Below are positions 9,110 to 17,371 of a stretch of 64,000 bases of DNA, in pieces (positions within the stretch are counted from its first letter, which is position 1; the number at the start of each line of letters is the position of its first letter). Where the stretch lies: contig NZ_JAKSXW010000130.1 of the NCBI RefSeq assembly GCF_022829405.1, forward strand, positions 172,006 through 236,005. Direction: 5' to 3'. The notes beneath the pieces were generated by a model, which had not been told where the DNA came from, did no database searches, and saw only the letters and a list, made by a program, of their open reading frames with translations. Both the position numbers and the translations under genes were made by a program. The DNA is from Methylobacterium sp. J-076. Lineage in GTDB: Bacteria; Pseudomonadota; Alphaproteobacteria; Rhizobiales; Beijerinckiaceae.

Positions 9110-9169
9110 GGGGACGGCGTGAGGGTCAGTCATCAGCATCGCTGACCGGTCATCGTGCCGGCCGTCCCC
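9110..9169 (+). promoter_or_regulatory. Candidate structured 5' leader of the DUF6481 gene
   Basis: A nested stem: outer arms GGGGACGGC (9110-9118) and GCCGTCCCC (9161-9169) pair perfectly over 9 bp; inner arms GGTCAG (9124-9129) and CTGACC (9142-9147) pair around a 12-nt loop. The structure ends 34 nt before the start codon at 9204, just ahead of the AGAAAGG ribosome-binding site. It matches no riboswitch class that I can recognise. Confidence 0.45.
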
Positions 9170-9203
9170 GCAAGACGCGTGACGCACTTACGAGAAAGGT
9201 CAA

Positions 9204-9584
9204 ATGAGCGCATTCGACTACAGGAACTTCAACGACCGACGCGAGAATTCCGCCGCCGCCAAGGCTGCCCTGCTGGCGAAGTTCAAGTCCCGTCCCCCTT
9301 CGGATGACCCCGAGGTCCAGGCCCGCGCCCAGGCCCGAGCCGAAGTCGCCCGCGCCCGCGACGAGCGTATCCGCGAGCGTGAGGCCGCCCGGATCGAAGC
9401 CGAGCGCAAGGCCGCCGAGGAAAAGCGCATCCGCGAGGAAACGGAACTCGCCACGAGGCTCGCCCGCGAGGCTGCGGAACTCGCCGCCGCGCAGGAGCGG
9501 AAATCCGCCGAGCTCGAAGCCAAGAAGGCCCTGCGCGATGCGCGCTACGCGGCCCGCAAGGCGAAAGCCAAGATCAAGCGCTGA
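9204..9584 (+). CDS. DUF6481 family protein (charged coiled coil)
   Basis: A 126-residue hydrophilic protein with a short N-terminal motif (FDYRNFNDRRENSAAAKAAL), followed by an almost unbroken Ala/Glu/Arg/Lys helix from about residue 30 to the end, ending in a basic tail (ARKAKAKIKR). Composition and heptad spacing indicate a long single helix or coiled coil. There is no signal peptide or membrane segment. The architecture matches the DUF6481 family, whose function is unknown. The ATG at 9204 has AGAAAGG about 6 nt upstream. The gene has its own leader and terminator, so it is monocistronic. Confidence 0.8.
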   Translation: MSAFDYRNFNDRRENSAAAKAALLAKFKSRPPSDDPEVQARAQARAEVARARDERIREREAARIEAERKAAEEKRIREETELATRLAREAAELAAAQERKSAELEAKKALRDARYAARKAKAKIKR

Positions 9585-9644
9585 CGCCAAGCCCGGTCAT
9601 ACGGGCGCGGCCAGCCGCCGACCGGTCCGCCGGACCTCAGAACG

Positions 9645-9672
9645 CCGCCCGCCTCGCGGGCGGTTTTCTTTT
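9645..9672 (+). terminator. Rho-independent terminator of the DUF6481 gene
   Basis: Perfect 8-bp stem CCGCCCGC (9645-9652) / GCGGGCGG (9656-9663) with a 3-nt loop, followed by TTTTCTTTT. It lies 61 bp after the stop codon. Confidence 0.9.
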
Positions 9673-9783
9673 GTCCGGTGACATTCGGCGCAGAGCCCCG
9701 CGTCCACGCAGGAATTTTCCCGCGACAAAGCTTCACCGTTCCGACCGCCGAACTATCTTCACCCCGGTGGGGAGCAATCAGCA

Positions 9784-10062
9784 GTGACGATGCAGCGGTA
9801 CAAGCAGGGTCTACGTCTGTCGTTGGGGTTCGCGGCCTTCGCCGCATTCGGCCTCGCCTCCGCCCGCGCGGAGCCGCCGATCCGCAGCCCGGAAGACGCG
9901 GCCTGCCGCGCCGAGGCGAAGGGCCGGGTCTTCGGCGCGCCGAACCCGCGCAACCTCCCCCTCGAGGAATTGGGCAAGGGGATCTATTTCGCCTGCATGG
10001 ACCGGATCGCCCCCAAGGCGAAGGCCCCGCGTCCGCGCAGCCGCCGTCACCACGCCCGGTGA
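9784..10062 (+). CDS. Hypothetical exported small protein
   Basis: A 92-residue protein with a basic start and a hydrophobic stretch (LRLSLGFAAFAAFGLASARA) that looks like a Sec signal peptide cleaved after about residue 29. The mature part is short, contains two cysteines (DAACRAE and YFACMDR) that could form a disulphide, and ends in a basic tail (RSRRHHAR). I chose GTG at 9784 because GGTGGGGAG sits 9 nt upstream; ATG at 9790 is the alternative. I do not recognise a family. Its own promoter is likely, since a terminator precedes it. Confidence 0.65.
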   Translation: MTMQRYKQGLRLSLGFAAFAAFGLASARAEPPIRSPEDAACRAEAKGRVFGAPNPRNLPLEELGKGIYFACMDRIAPKAKAPRPRSRRHHAR

Positions 10063-10079
10063 CGGCGCCGCTCCGGCGG

Positions 10080-10286
10080 TCACGCGTCGAGCGGAGCGCC
10101 GATCCGGCTGCGCAAAATCTGCTTCAGGCGGTCATCGCCGCCCTGTGCATCGACCGCCGACATCAGCCGCAGGAGCTGGCTGAGGGGTGTCGCCCGGCTG
10201 CGGACGGCCTCGGCGATCTGTTCCGCCAGGTTGTGTCCACGGGGGCTGAAGCATGGCTTGCTCGCGACGTCGCGGGTCTGAAGCAT
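10080..10286 (-). CDS. Hypothetical short protein
   Basis: A possible 68-residue protein, convergent with the preceding gene and ending 17 bp from it. The translation is balanced and mostly helical (NLAEQIAEAVRSRATPLSQLLRLMSAVD) with no signal peptide or membrane segment. AAGGAC lies about 9 nt before the ATG at 10286. I recognise no domain. The main support is the ribosome-binding site and plausible composition, so it may be a false call. Confidence 0.45.
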   Translation of the reverse strand: MLQTRDVASKPCFSPRGHNLAEQIAEAVRSRATPLSQLLRLMSAVDAQGGDDRLKQILRSRIGAPLDA

Positions 10287-10590
10287 GCGCGGCAGGTCCT
10301 TTGAAGGATTCCAGGGGCGGGCGGGTCGCTAAACCTTTCGCTGGCTCAGCGCCAGCCCGTCCCAGGGCTTTCCATAGCCGGCATCGAAGAGAGTCGCCGG
10401 GAAGCCACAGGGGCTGGGGTGCACTCCGGTCGCCCCGGGCACGGCCGCAGCAAAGCCGCCTGCTCGCCGGATAAGGCTGCGTTGTCAGGGCCTTGAACGT
10501 CTTTAGCCCACCTGGGCCACCACCCGTCGGACGCCGTCATCCACCGGCCTTTGCCTGCATGGGACGCAGGACAAAGGCGCGAATTGTGCA
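10287..10590. other. Intergenic region without a recognised gene
   Basis: About 300 bp between two minus-strand genes. It contains two small inverted repeats: GCTGGC/GCCAGC at 10340-10356, and an 11-bp stem with one bulge at 10548-10577 (CCTTTGCCTGC with GCAGGACAAAGG), the latter 13 bp beyond the HAD phosphatase stop and possibly its 3' hairpin. No open frame has convincing coding character. I could not fit the region to a known riboswitch or small RNA. Confidence 0.4.
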
Positions 10591-11256
10591 CTACTGGTTT
10601 GCGAGCGGCGACGAATCGAACCCGTCGAGAAGGTCCTGAGGGTCGTGGTAGATCGCGACACACCCGGACCCGGAGAGGTCGGCCTCGGGAAAGCCGCCAC
10701 ACAGGAAGCCGATCGTCCTCAGCCCGGCCTTGCGGGCGGCCTCCGCGTCGTAGGGCGTGTCCCCGATCACGATCATGTCGGCCGGCGCGATGCCCTCCAA
10801 CTTGTCCATGGCGGCCTGTAAGATGTCGGGATGCGGCTTCGAGCGCTCGGCGTCGTCCGAACTCGTGGCGACGTCCACCAGATCGCCGATCCCCAGAAGC
10901 TCCTGATAGTGCGCGACCTCGTCCTTCTTGCCCGACGAGGCAAGGGCGATGGTCAGCCCGGCCTTCCGTGCCCGCTCGAACAGCGGGCGCACCGCGGGGA
11001 ACGGGCGGACCTTGTCGAGGTAGGCGCGCTTGAACAGGTCGGAGCGGTAGGTTTCGATCTCCTCGCCATCCCGGGCGACGCGCTCCTCCGAGAGGAAGAC
11101 CGGCATCAGCTGGTCGCCGCCCTTGCCGATCTGCCGGCGGACCTCGGCCTCCTCCGTCTCCACGCCGAAGTGGCGGAAGGCCTCGACCCAGGCCCGGGCA
11201 TGGAGATCGACGCTGTCCAAAAGCGTCCCGTCGATATCGAAGATCACCGCCCGCAT
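10591..11256 (-). CDS. HAD family hydrolase (phosphoglycolate phosphatase / beta-phosphoglucomutase-like)
   Basis: A 221-residue cytoplasmic HAD superfamily phosphatase. Motif I is FDIDGTLLDS (nucleophile Asp7, acid Asp9), motif II ALASSGKK, the conserved lysine is in SKPHPDI, and motif IV is VIGDTPYDAEAA. The helical cap between motifs I and II (about residues 18-90) marks subfamily I. The ATG at 11256 places motif I at the very N-terminus, as is normal. The substrate is not determinable; phosphoglycolate or a sugar phosphate is typical. Confidence 0.9.
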   Translation of the reverse strand: MRAVIFDIDGTLLDSVDLHARAWVEAFRHFGVETEEAEVRRQIGKGGDQLMPVFLSEERVARDGEEIETYRSDLFKRAYLDKVRPFPAVRPLFERARKAGLTIALASSGKKDEVAHYQELLGIGDLVDVATSSDDAERSKPHPDILQAAMDKLEGIAPADMIVIGDTPYDAEAARKAGLRTIGFLCGGFPEADLSGSGCVAIYHDPQDLLDGFDSSPLANQ

Positions 11257-11366
11257 GCGCCCCACTCCACTCCGGCGCCCGATCCTGTGCGCCGGCAGGG
11301 CCGGCGGGAAGGCGTTCTCGGCGGACAACCGCACGGGGACGGCTCCGTTCCGGCCCCCGAAACGGC

Positions 11367-11398
11367 GAAGGCCCGCCCCATCGGTGGGGCGGGCCTTC
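11367..11398. terminator. Strong hairpin downstream of the DUF2934 gene
   Basis: A perfect 13-bp stem (GAAGGCCCGCCCC at 11367-11379, GGGGCGGGCCTTC at 11386-11398) with a 6-nt loop, 28 bp after the stop of the minus-strand DUF2934 gene. It lacks a clean T-run (GCCGTTTC follows), so it may act as a 3' stabiliser or a weak terminator. Confidence 0.55.
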
Positions 11399-11425
11399 GG
11401 CACCGGCTCGGGGAGCGAGGGTGGT

Positions 11426-11818
11426 TCAGTGCAGCGAGGCGGGGCGGGCCGGCTTGGCCTTGCCGACCGCGGCTGCGGCGACGGCGGCACCCGCGGTCGC
11501 CTTGGGCTTGGCGATCCGCTTGGCCGGGGTCACCGGGGCGACGGCCGCGACCGGCTTCGCCTTCGCTGCTACGGCCTTCGCTGCGGCGGTCTTCGCTGCG
11601 GCGGGCTTGGCCGCGGCGGGCTTGGCGGGCTTGGCGACCGCCTCGGCCTTCACGGCGGGCTTCTCGGCGGCCTTGCGGGCCGGCTTCTTGGCGGGCTCGG
11701 CGACCGTCAGCTCGGCCTCGGCGCGCATCCAGTGGATCTCCGCGCGGCCGTGGGTGCGGCCCTCGCCTTCCCAGATGTAGTAGGCGCGCTCGCGCACGGC
11801 CTGCTCGTTGAACTGCAT
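11426..11818 (-). CDS. DUF2934 domain-containing protein with Ala/Lys-rich tail
   Basis: A 130-residue protein. Residues 1-35 form the DUF2934 motif (VRERAYYIWEGEGRTHGRAE, then HWMRAE), a short conserved alphaproteobacterial helix pair of unknown function. Residues 43-125 are a low-complexity lysine/alanine/proline tail resembling histone H1-like or PHA-granule tails, suggesting nucleic-acid or polyanion binding (inference). GGGAGACC precedes the ATG at 11818. The tail is encoded by repetitive GCx/AAG codons. Confidence 0.85.
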   Translation of the reverse strand: MQFNEQAVRERAYYIWEGEGRTHGRAEIHWMRAEAELTVAEPAKKPARKAAEKPAVKAEAVAKPAKPAAAKPAAAKTAAAKAVAAKAKPVAAVAPVTPAKRIAKPKATAGAAVAAAAVGKAKPARPASLH

Positions 11819-12062
11819 ATGCGGTCTCCCGATGGGACGATCGTGCACTCTCTCCCGGTGGATCGGTGTCGGTCCCGCCGGAGAGCGCCCTGTCGGCGAC
11901 GATCGATCCGGCTGGTTAAAGGTTGGTTAAGTCCGTCGGCCCGGCCGGTGCCGGGCCGCGGTTGAGAAAATCCGCCGCGCGGTCCACATGAAGGGCGGCG
12001 CGCCGGCCCGGCGCACCGCCCCTTCCCCCGCCGGCCTTGAACCGGTGCAGCGGAGCCCGAGC

Positions 12063-12632
12063 ATGTTCATCCAGACCGAAGCCACCCCGAACCCCGCCAC
12101 CCTGAAGTTCCTGCCCGGCCGGGTGGTGCTGTCCGATTCGACCTTCGAGGCCCGGGATGCCGAGGCGGCGACCCGCTCGCCCCTGGCCTCCGCCCTGTTC
12201 ACGGTGCCGGGCGTCACCGGCGTCTATTTCGGGCACGACTTCATCTCGGTGACGAAGGCCGACGATGGCTCCGAGTGGCCGCAGGTGAAGCCCGCCGTGC
12301 TCGGCGCGATCATGGAGCATTTCCAGTCCGGCGCGCCGGTGATGGATGAATCGGCCGGGGCGCACCACGACGAGGCCGGCGACGAATTCTACGACGAGGC
12401 CGACCACGACACCGTGGTGACCATCAAGGACCTGCTGGAGACCCGGGTCCGCCCGGCCGTGGCCGGCGACGGCGGCGACATCACCTTCCGCGGCTACAAG
12501 GACGGGATCGTCTACCTGGAGATGAAGGGGGCCTGTTCGGGCTGCCCGTCCTCCACGGCGACCCTGCGCCACGGCGTGCAGAACCTGTTCCGCCACTTCC
12601 TCCCGGACGTGCGCGAAGTCCAGGCGGTCTGA
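12063..12632 (+). CDS. NifU family Fe-S cluster carrier (NfuA-like)
   Basis: A 189-residue cytoplasmic protein. An N-terminal Nfu_N domain (residues 1-87; MFIQTEATPNPATLKFLPG is classical) is joined by an acidic, His-containing linker (about 95-116) to a C-terminal NifU domain carrying GACSGCPSS. Cys158 and Cys161 are the CxxC that binds a 4Fe-4S cluster at the dimer interface. It delivers clusters to apo-proteins. The ATG at 12063 is set by the invariant N-terminal motif. It lies upstream of tsaB and of miaB, an Fe-S enzyme. Confidence 0.95.
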   Translation: MFIQTEATPNPATLKFLPGRVVLSDSTFEARDAEAATRSPLASALFTVPGVTGVYFGHDFISVTKADDGSEWPQVKPAVLGAIMEHFQSGAPVMDESAGAHHDEAGDEFYDEADHDTVVTIKDLLETRVRPAVAGDGGDITFRGYKDGIVYLEMKGACSGCPSSTATLRHGVQNLFRHFLPDVREVQAV

Positions 12633-12761
12633 GCCCGTTGCCGGCGCAAGCCGGCAACACTGCTCACGAGACAGGGGATGGAGCCGCCGGACGGCGCTGA
12701 CGGTGCGGCGGATCTGTTTTATGCCATACCATTCGCGTCCGACGGCGCGACGGGAGTTGGC

Positions 12762-13442
12762 GTGCGAGTACTGGCCATCGATACGGCGCTGGATTTCTGC
12801 GCCGCCTGCGTGATGAGGGGCAGCGAGGCCGAGCCTCTGGCCTCCGAGTCCCTGCCCATGGCGCGCGGCCACGCCGAGGCGCTGCTGCCGCTGATCGAAC
12901 GGGTCATCGCCCGCGTCGAGGGCGGGTTCGAGGCGTTGGACCGCATCGCGGTCACGGTCGGCCCCGGCAGCTATACCGGCCTGCGGGTCGGCCTCTCCGC
13001 CGCCCGGGCGATCGGCCTCGCCACCGGCCGCCCGGTGGTCGGCGTCGGCACCCTCTCCGCCCTCCTCGCCCCCCTGCTGGCCGACGCCACCGAGGGGACG
13101 CTCGCCGCCGCCATCGATGCGCGCCACGGGGCGGTCTACGTCCAGGCCCTGACGACGGCCTCCGGCGAGGGGCTGGCCCCCATCTACCTCCCGGTGGCGG
13201 AGGCGGCCGCGCGGCTCGGCCCCGGGCCCGTGACCCTGACCGGATCGGGCGCGCCGCTGCTGGCGGCGGCCCTGGCCGAGCGCGGCATCGCCGCCACCCT
13301 CGCCGGCATCGGCGGGCCGGACATCGCCGCCGTGGCGCAATTGGGGATGGTGGCCGACCCCACCCATGCCCTGCCGCGGCCCCTCTACCTCCGCGGGCCG
13401 GATGCGCGCCCGCAGAATCACGCTCGGGTCGCCCGGCAATGA
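12762..13442 (+). CDS. tsaB: tRNA threonylcarbamoyladenosine biosynthesis protein TsaB
   Basis: A 226-residue ASKHA-fold protein that, with TsaD, TsaE and TsaC, makes t6A at position 37 of ANN-decoding tRNAs. It begins VRVLAIDTALDFC, the N-terminal phosphate-binding strand of the family, and contains the signature TVGPGSYTGLRVGLSAARAI. The GTG start at 12762 is preceded by GGGAG at 5 nt; the in-frame ATG at 12678 would add an unconserved extension. Its stop overlaps rimI by 4 nt, the common alphaproteobacterial tsaB-rimI arrangement. Confidence 0.93.
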   Translation: MRVLAIDTALDFCAACVMRGSEAEPLASESLPMARGHAEALLPLIERVIARVEGGFEALDRIAVTVGPGSYTGLRVGLSAARAIGLATGRPVVGVGTLSALLAPLLADATEGTLAAAIDARHGAVYVQALTTASGEGLAPIYLPVAEAAARLGPGPVTLTGSGAPLLAAALAERGIAATLAGIGGPDIAAVAQLGMVADPTHALPRPLYLRGPDARPQNHARVARQ

Positions 13443-13957
13443 ACCGTCCCGCTTTCCCGTTCTGGCCGATGGAATGGTGGATGGCGTGGTGGGAGGCGCT
13501 GACGCCCCCGCCGAGCGTCTCGCTCCTTTCGGACGCGTCCCAGGCCGGCGCCCTCGCCCGGATCCACGCCACCGCCTTCGCCCGCCCGTGGGAGCCGCAC
13601 GAATTCGAGCGCATCCTGTGCGAGCGCTCCAGCTTCGCCCACGGCCTGTGGCGTTCGGGGACCCTCCAGGGCTTCGTCCTGTCGCGGCGGGCGGCGGATG
13701 AGGCCGAGATCCTCACCGTCGTCATCGCCCCCGCCCTGCGCGGCGGCGGCCATGCCCGCGGTCTGCTCCGGGAGCACATGAACGGCCTCGCCCTCGCCGG
13801 CACGCGGCGCATCCACCTCGAAGTGGACGAGGGCAACATGCCGGCCCTGAAGCTCTACAAGCGGATGGGCTTCACGCAGGTCGGCGCCCGGACGGGCTAC
13901 TACCTGAAGGCGGACGGCAGCCGGGCGACCGCGCTGACGATGTCGGCCGAGCTGTGA
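13439..13957 (+). CDS. rimI: Ribosomal protein bS18-alanine N-acetyltransferase RimI
   Basis: A 172-residue GNAT enzyme that acetylates the N-terminal alanine of ribosomal protein S18. The acetyl-CoA site is VVIAPALRGGGHARGLL, followed by HLEVDEGNMPALKLYKRMGF, the RimI signature with the N/A-x-A-x-x-L-Y-x-x-x-GF end. The first 20 residues are Trp-rich (PFWPMEWWMAWWEAL), which is unusual, so the true start could lie downstream; the ATG at 13439 overlaps tsaB (ATGA). Confidence 0.9.
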   Translation: MNRPAFPFWPMEWWMAWWEALTPPPSVSLLSDASQAGALARIHATAFARPWEPHEFERILCERSSFAHGLWRSGTLQGFVLSRRAADEAEILTVVIAPALRGGGHARGLLREHMNGLALAGTRRIHLEVDEGNMPALKLYKRMGFTQVGARTGYYLKADGSRATALTMSAEL

Positions 13958-13961
13958 CCGC

Positions 13962-14825
13962 GTGAGCCGTATCGGCCTCGCCCTGCGCGTCGCGGCCCTG
14001 GCCCTCGCCTTCGCCGTCCTCGGGCCGCTGCACCTCCTCGCCATGCGGGTGAAGGGGCGCGGCGCGGGCCGGGCCCCGGTGCTGTTCCACCGCGCCTTCC
14101 TCCGCCTCTTCTCGGTGCGGGTGACGCAGAGCGGCACGCCGCCCGCGCCGGACGAGGCGGCGCTCGTCCTGGCGAACCACGTCTCCTGGCTCGATATCGT
14201 GGTGATCGGCGCGCTCCGGCCGCTGTGCTTCGTGGCGAAGTCCGAGATCGCCGGCTGGCCGGTGATCGGCCAGCTCGCCGCCCTCCAGCGCACCCTGTTC
14301 ATCGACCGGGGCCGCCGGAGCGCCACCGCCGTCGTCAGCGCCGAGATGGGGCACCGGCTGGCGGGGGGCGAATTGGTGGTGCTGTTCGCCGAGGGCACGA
14401 CTGGCGACGGCACGCGTCTGCTGCCGTTCCGCTCCTCGCTGGTCGGGGCCGCCCGGGCCGCGCTGCAGGCGGAGGGCGACCGGGGCCGGGTGCGGTTGCA
14501 GCCGCTGGCCATCACCTATCCCCGCCGCAACGGCCTGCCGGTGGTGCGCGCCGAGCGCGCCGAGATCGCGTGGTACGGCGACATGGAACTCGCCCCCCAC
14601 CTCGCCGCCTTCGTGAAGGGCGGCCCCATCGACGTCCACGTCGTCTGGGGGGATCCGATCCTGTTCGAGGCCGACAGCGACCGGAAGGTCGCCACCGCCA
14701 CCGCCGAGGCGGAGGTGCGCCGGGCGATCCAGGGCGTCGTCACCGGGCGCCCGGGCCGGGAGCCCGCCCCCGCCCCCGCCCGGGCGGCGGATCTCGGCGC
14801 GATGGGAGGCCTGTCCGCCGCCTGA
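13962..14825 (+). CDS. 1-acyl-sn-glycerol-3-phosphate acyltransferase (PlsC family)
   Basis: A 287-residue membrane-bound acyltransferase that adds the second acyl chain in phospholipid synthesis, making phosphatidic acid. An N-terminal hydrophobic helix (about residues 7-25) is followed by the H-X4-D catalytic motif NHVSWLD (His73, Asp78) and the substrate-binding motif FAEGTTGDG (usual form FPEGTR). The GTG at 13962 is 4 nt after rimI. Alanine/proline-rich residues end the protein. A paralogous role in ornithine-lipid synthesis (OlsA-like) cannot be excluded. Confidence 0.88.
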   Translation: MSRIGLALRVAALALAFAVLGPLHLLAMRVKGRGAGRAPVLFHRAFLRLFSVRVTQSGTPPAPDEAALVLANHVSWLDIVVIGALRPLCFVAKSEIAGWPVIGQLAALQRTLFIDRGRRSATAVVSAEMGHRLAGGELVVLFAEGTTGDGTRLLPFRSSLVGAARAALQAEGDRGRVRLQPLAITYPRRNGLPVVRAERAEIAWYGDMELAPHLAAFVKGGPIDVHVVWGDPILFEADSDRKVATATAEAEVRRAIQGVVTGRPGREPAPAPARAADLGAMGGLSAA

Positions 14826-14901
14826 CCGGGCACGAATTCTGTGCTAGAGCCCCGCGCAGATCACGACGTTCCACCGCACGCCCCGAACCGGATCCGGCCC
14901 G

Positions 14902-16239
14902 TTGAAGAAAGCCTACGTCAAGTCCTACGGCTGCCAGATGAACGCCTACGACGCGGCGCGCATGGCCGACGTGCTGGGCGCCGAGGGCTACGCCGCCACG
15001 GACAGCGCGGACGATGCGGACGTCGTCATCCTCAACACCTGCCACATCCGCGAGAAGGCGGCCGAGAAGGTCTATTCCGAACTCGGGCGCCTGCGCGTCC
15101 TGAAGCAGGAGCGCCAGGGCCGCGGGCTCGACACGCGCATCGTCGTGGCCGGCTGCGTCGCGCAGGCGGAGGGCGCGGAGATCCAGGCCCGCCAGCCGGC
15201 CGTGGACGTGGTGGTTGGCCCGCAGAGCTACCACCGCCTGCCGGACCTCCTCGCCCGCTCGGCCGGCGGCCGGGTGGTCGACACCGAATTCCCCATCGAG
15301 GACAAGTTCGGCAGCCTGCCCGCCCGGCGCAGCGCCGGGTCGTCGGCCTTCCTGACGGTGCAGGAGGGGTGCGACAAGTTCTGCGCCTTCTGCGTGGTGC
15401 CCTATACCCGCGGAGCCGAGCTGTCCCGCCCCGTGGCCGCCGTGCTGGACGAGGCCGGGCGGCTGGCGGCGGGAGGGGTGCGCGAGCTCACGCTGATCGG
15501 GCAGAACGTCAACGCCTATCACGGCGCCGGGGCGGATGGCGGGCCGGTGGGCCTCGCCGCCCTGGTGCGCGAGGTGGCGCGCATCCCCGGCATCGCGCGG
15601 ATCCGCTACACCACCAGCCACCCGAACGACTTCGCCGACGACCTCGTGCGCGCCCATGCCGAGGTGCCGGCGCTGATGCCCTACCTGCACCTGCCGGTGC
15701 AATCGGGCTCGGACCGGGTGCTCGCGGCCATGAACCGCAGGCATACCGCCGACGCCTATCGCCGGCTGGTGGACCGGGTGCGCGCCGCCCGGCCGGACAT
15801 CGCCCTGTCGTCGGATTTCATCGTCGGCTTCCCCGGTGAGACCGATGCGGACTTCGCCGACACCCTCGCGCTGGTGCGCGACATCGGCTTCGAGAGCGCC
15901 TTCTCCTTCAAGTACAGCCCCCGCCCCGGCACCCCGGCGGCGGAGCGGGCCGATCAGGTGCCCGAAGCGGTGATGGCCGGGCGGCTGGCCGAGCTGCAGC
16001 GGCTGCTCGACGACCGCCGTTACGCCTACCAGCGGGAGGCGGTGGGGCAGGTCTTCGACGTGCTGGTGGAGAAGGCCGGGCGGCGTCCGGGCCAGGTGGC
16101 CGGCAAGACGCCGCACCTCCTGGCAGTGCAGTTCGACGCCCCGCAGGACCATATCGGACGGATCGTGCCCGTTCGGATCACCGAGGCCGGCACCAACAGC
16201 CTGTTCGGCGAGCGCCTTGCGGAGGCCGCCGCCGCGTGA
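14902..16239 (+). CDS. miaB: tRNA-2-methylthio-N6-dimethylallyladenosine synthase MiaB
   Basis: A 445-residue radical-SAM methylthiotransferase that converts i6A37 to ms2i6A in tRNA. The N-terminal UPF0004 domain supplies Cys11 (SYGCQMN), Cys47 (LNTCHIR) and Cys85 (VAGCVAQ) for one 4Fe-4S cluster. The radical-SAM motif CxxxCxxC is [10 protein letters not shown] (Cys157, 161, 164). A C-terminal TRAM domain ends near 440. The start is a TTG at 14902, supported by the conserved N-terminus [20 protein letters not shown]. It is in the conserved plsC-miaB-phoH-ybeY order. Confidence 0.95.
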   Translation: MKKAYVKSYGCQMNAYDAARMADVLGAEGYAATDSADDADVVILNTCHIREKAAEKVYSELGRLRVLKQERQGRGLDTRIVVAGCVAQAEGAEIQARQPAVDVVVGPQSYHRLPDLLARSAGGRVVDTEFPIEDKFGSLPARRSAGSSAFLTVQEGCDKFCAFCVVPYTRGAELSRPVAAVLDEAGRLAAGGVRELTLIGQNVNAYHGAGADGGPVGLAALVREVARIPGIARIRYTTSHPNDFADDLVRAHAEVPALMPYLHLPVQSGSDRVLAAMNRRHTADAYRRLVDRVRAARPDIALSSDFIVGFPGETDADFADTLALVRDIGFESAFSFKYSPRPGTPAAERADQVPEAVMAGRLAELQRLLDDRRYAYQREAVGQVFDVLVEKAGRRPGQVAGKTPHLLAVQFDAPQDHIGRIVPVRITEAGTNSLFGERLAEAAAA

Positions 16240-16264
16240 GGACGAGAGACGTGAGAGAGCGCGC

Positions 16265-17371
16265 TTGACTGCGACGGACGGTGGACGCGGGGGGGCACCC
16301 CCGCGCGGGCGGCCCCCCGGATTCGGGAGGCCCGGTCTCGACGAAGCCGTCGAGGTGCCGTTGACCTTCGACGACAACCGGCTCGCGAGCCTCGTCTTCG
16401 GCCAATACGACCAGAACGTCGCCCATATCGAGCGGCGGCTCGGCATCACGGCAACGGCGCTGGGCAACCACCTCGTCATCAAGGGCCCGGCGGATTCGGC
16501 CGAGAAGGCCCGGCGGGTGTTCCTGAAGCTCTACGCCCGGGTGCGCGGCGGCGGCACCGCCCTGAGCCTTGGGGACGTGGATGGCGCGATCCGCGAATCC
16601 ACCGCCCAGGCGACCCTGTTCCCCGCGGCGGAGGTCGCCTCCGAGGCGGACACGCCGCATTTCGATCAGATCGCCACCCGCCGCCGGGGCGCCGTGCGGG
16701 CCCGCAACCCGGCGCAGGATGCCTACATCAAGGCCCTCCGCACCAACGAACTGGTTTTCGCCGAGGGGCCGGCGGGCACGGGCAAGACTTGGCTCGCCGT
16801 GGGCCATGCCGTCTCCCTGCTCGAACAGGGCCATGCCGAACGGCTGGTCCTCTCCCGCCCCGCCGTCGAGGCCGGCGAGCGGCTGGGCTTCCTGCCCGGC
16901 GACATGCGCGAGAAGGTCGATCCCTACCTTCGGCCGATCTACGACGCCCTCTACGATTTCATGGAGGCCCGGCACGTCGACCGGGGCCTGCAGACCGGCC
17001 AGATCGAGATCGCGCCGCTGGCCTTCATGCGCGGGCGCACCCTGACCAACGCCGTGGTGCTCCTCGACGAGGCGCAGAACACGACCTCCATGCAGATGAA
17101 GATGTTCCTCACCCGCCTCGGCGAGGGTTCGCGGATGATCGTGACCGGCGATCCGAGCCAGATCGACCTGCCGCCCGGCCAGAAGTCCGGCCTCGTGGAG
17201 GCCGTGCAGGTGCTCGACGGGGTGGAGGGAATCGGCCGGGTGACCTTCAAGGACGTGGACGTGGTGCGCCACGACCTCGTCCGCCGGATCGTCACCGCCT
17301 ACGAGAGCGCGTTCCACGGCGGCAGCGAGGCAGACCGTAATCCCAACCCGCGGCGGCGGCCGCTGGCGTGA
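16265..17371 (+). CDS. PhoH family ATPase
   Basis: About 368 residues. An N-terminal KH-like RNA-binding region (about 30-100) precedes the PhoH domain with Walker A GPAGTGKTWLA, the motif LSRPAVEAGERLGFLPG, and Walker B VVLLDEAQNTT. PhoH proteins are cytoplasmic ATPases thought to work with YbeY in RNA metabolism. No ATG start precedes the domain; I chose the TTG at 16265. The TTG at 16217, overlapping miaB, is possible. The first 30 residues are Gly/Arg/Pro-rich. It overlaps ybeY by one base (TGATG). Confidence 0.92.
   Translation: MTATDGGRGGAPPRGRPPGFGRPGLDEAVEVPLTFDDNRLASLVFGQYDQNVAHIERRLGITATALGNHLVIKGPADSAEKARRVFLKLYARVRGGGTALSLGDVDGAIRESTAQATLFPAAEVASEADTPHFDQIATRRRGAVRARNPAQDAYIKALRTNELVFAEGPAGTGKTWLAVGHAVSLLEQGHAERLVLSRPAVEAGERLGFLPGDMREKVDPYLRPIYDALYDFMEARHVDRGLQTGQIEIAPLAFMRGRTLTNAVVLLDEAQNTTSMQMKMFLTRLGEGSRMIVTGDPSQIDLPPGQKSGLVEAVQVLDGVEGIGRVTFKDVDVVRHDLVRRIVTAYESAFHGGSEADRNPNPRRRPLA

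Larger units (their letters stand above)
8421..9203. other. Long intergenic region with structured elements
   Basis: This 783-bp region lies between divergently transcribed genes. The short open frames here lack ribosome-binding sites and codon bias of the kind seen in neighbours, so I call no gene. It should hold the promoters of the peptide importer (minus) and the DUF6481 gene (plus). The last 180 bp contain two strong inverted repeats, annotated separately. A smaller hairpin GGCACG/CGTGCC occurs near 8592-8610. Confidence 0.6.

Noticed and set aside
8500..9207. Plus-strand frame of 235 residues and minus-strand frames in the 8.4-9.2 kb gap
   Set aside because: No ribosome-binding site, no family resemblance, frames pass through the inverted repeats, and the DUF6481 gene starts inside the end of the plus-strand frame.
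10253..10474. Small plus-strand open frame after the short hypothetical gene
   Set aside because: Arg/Ser/Pro-rich random composition and no ribosome-binding site.
10321..10500. Possible cobalamin-type riboswitch (GGGAAGCC, GCACTCC and similar words)
   Set aside because: The order and spacing of conserved boxes do not match the class on either strand, and no vitamin B12 gene is adjacent.
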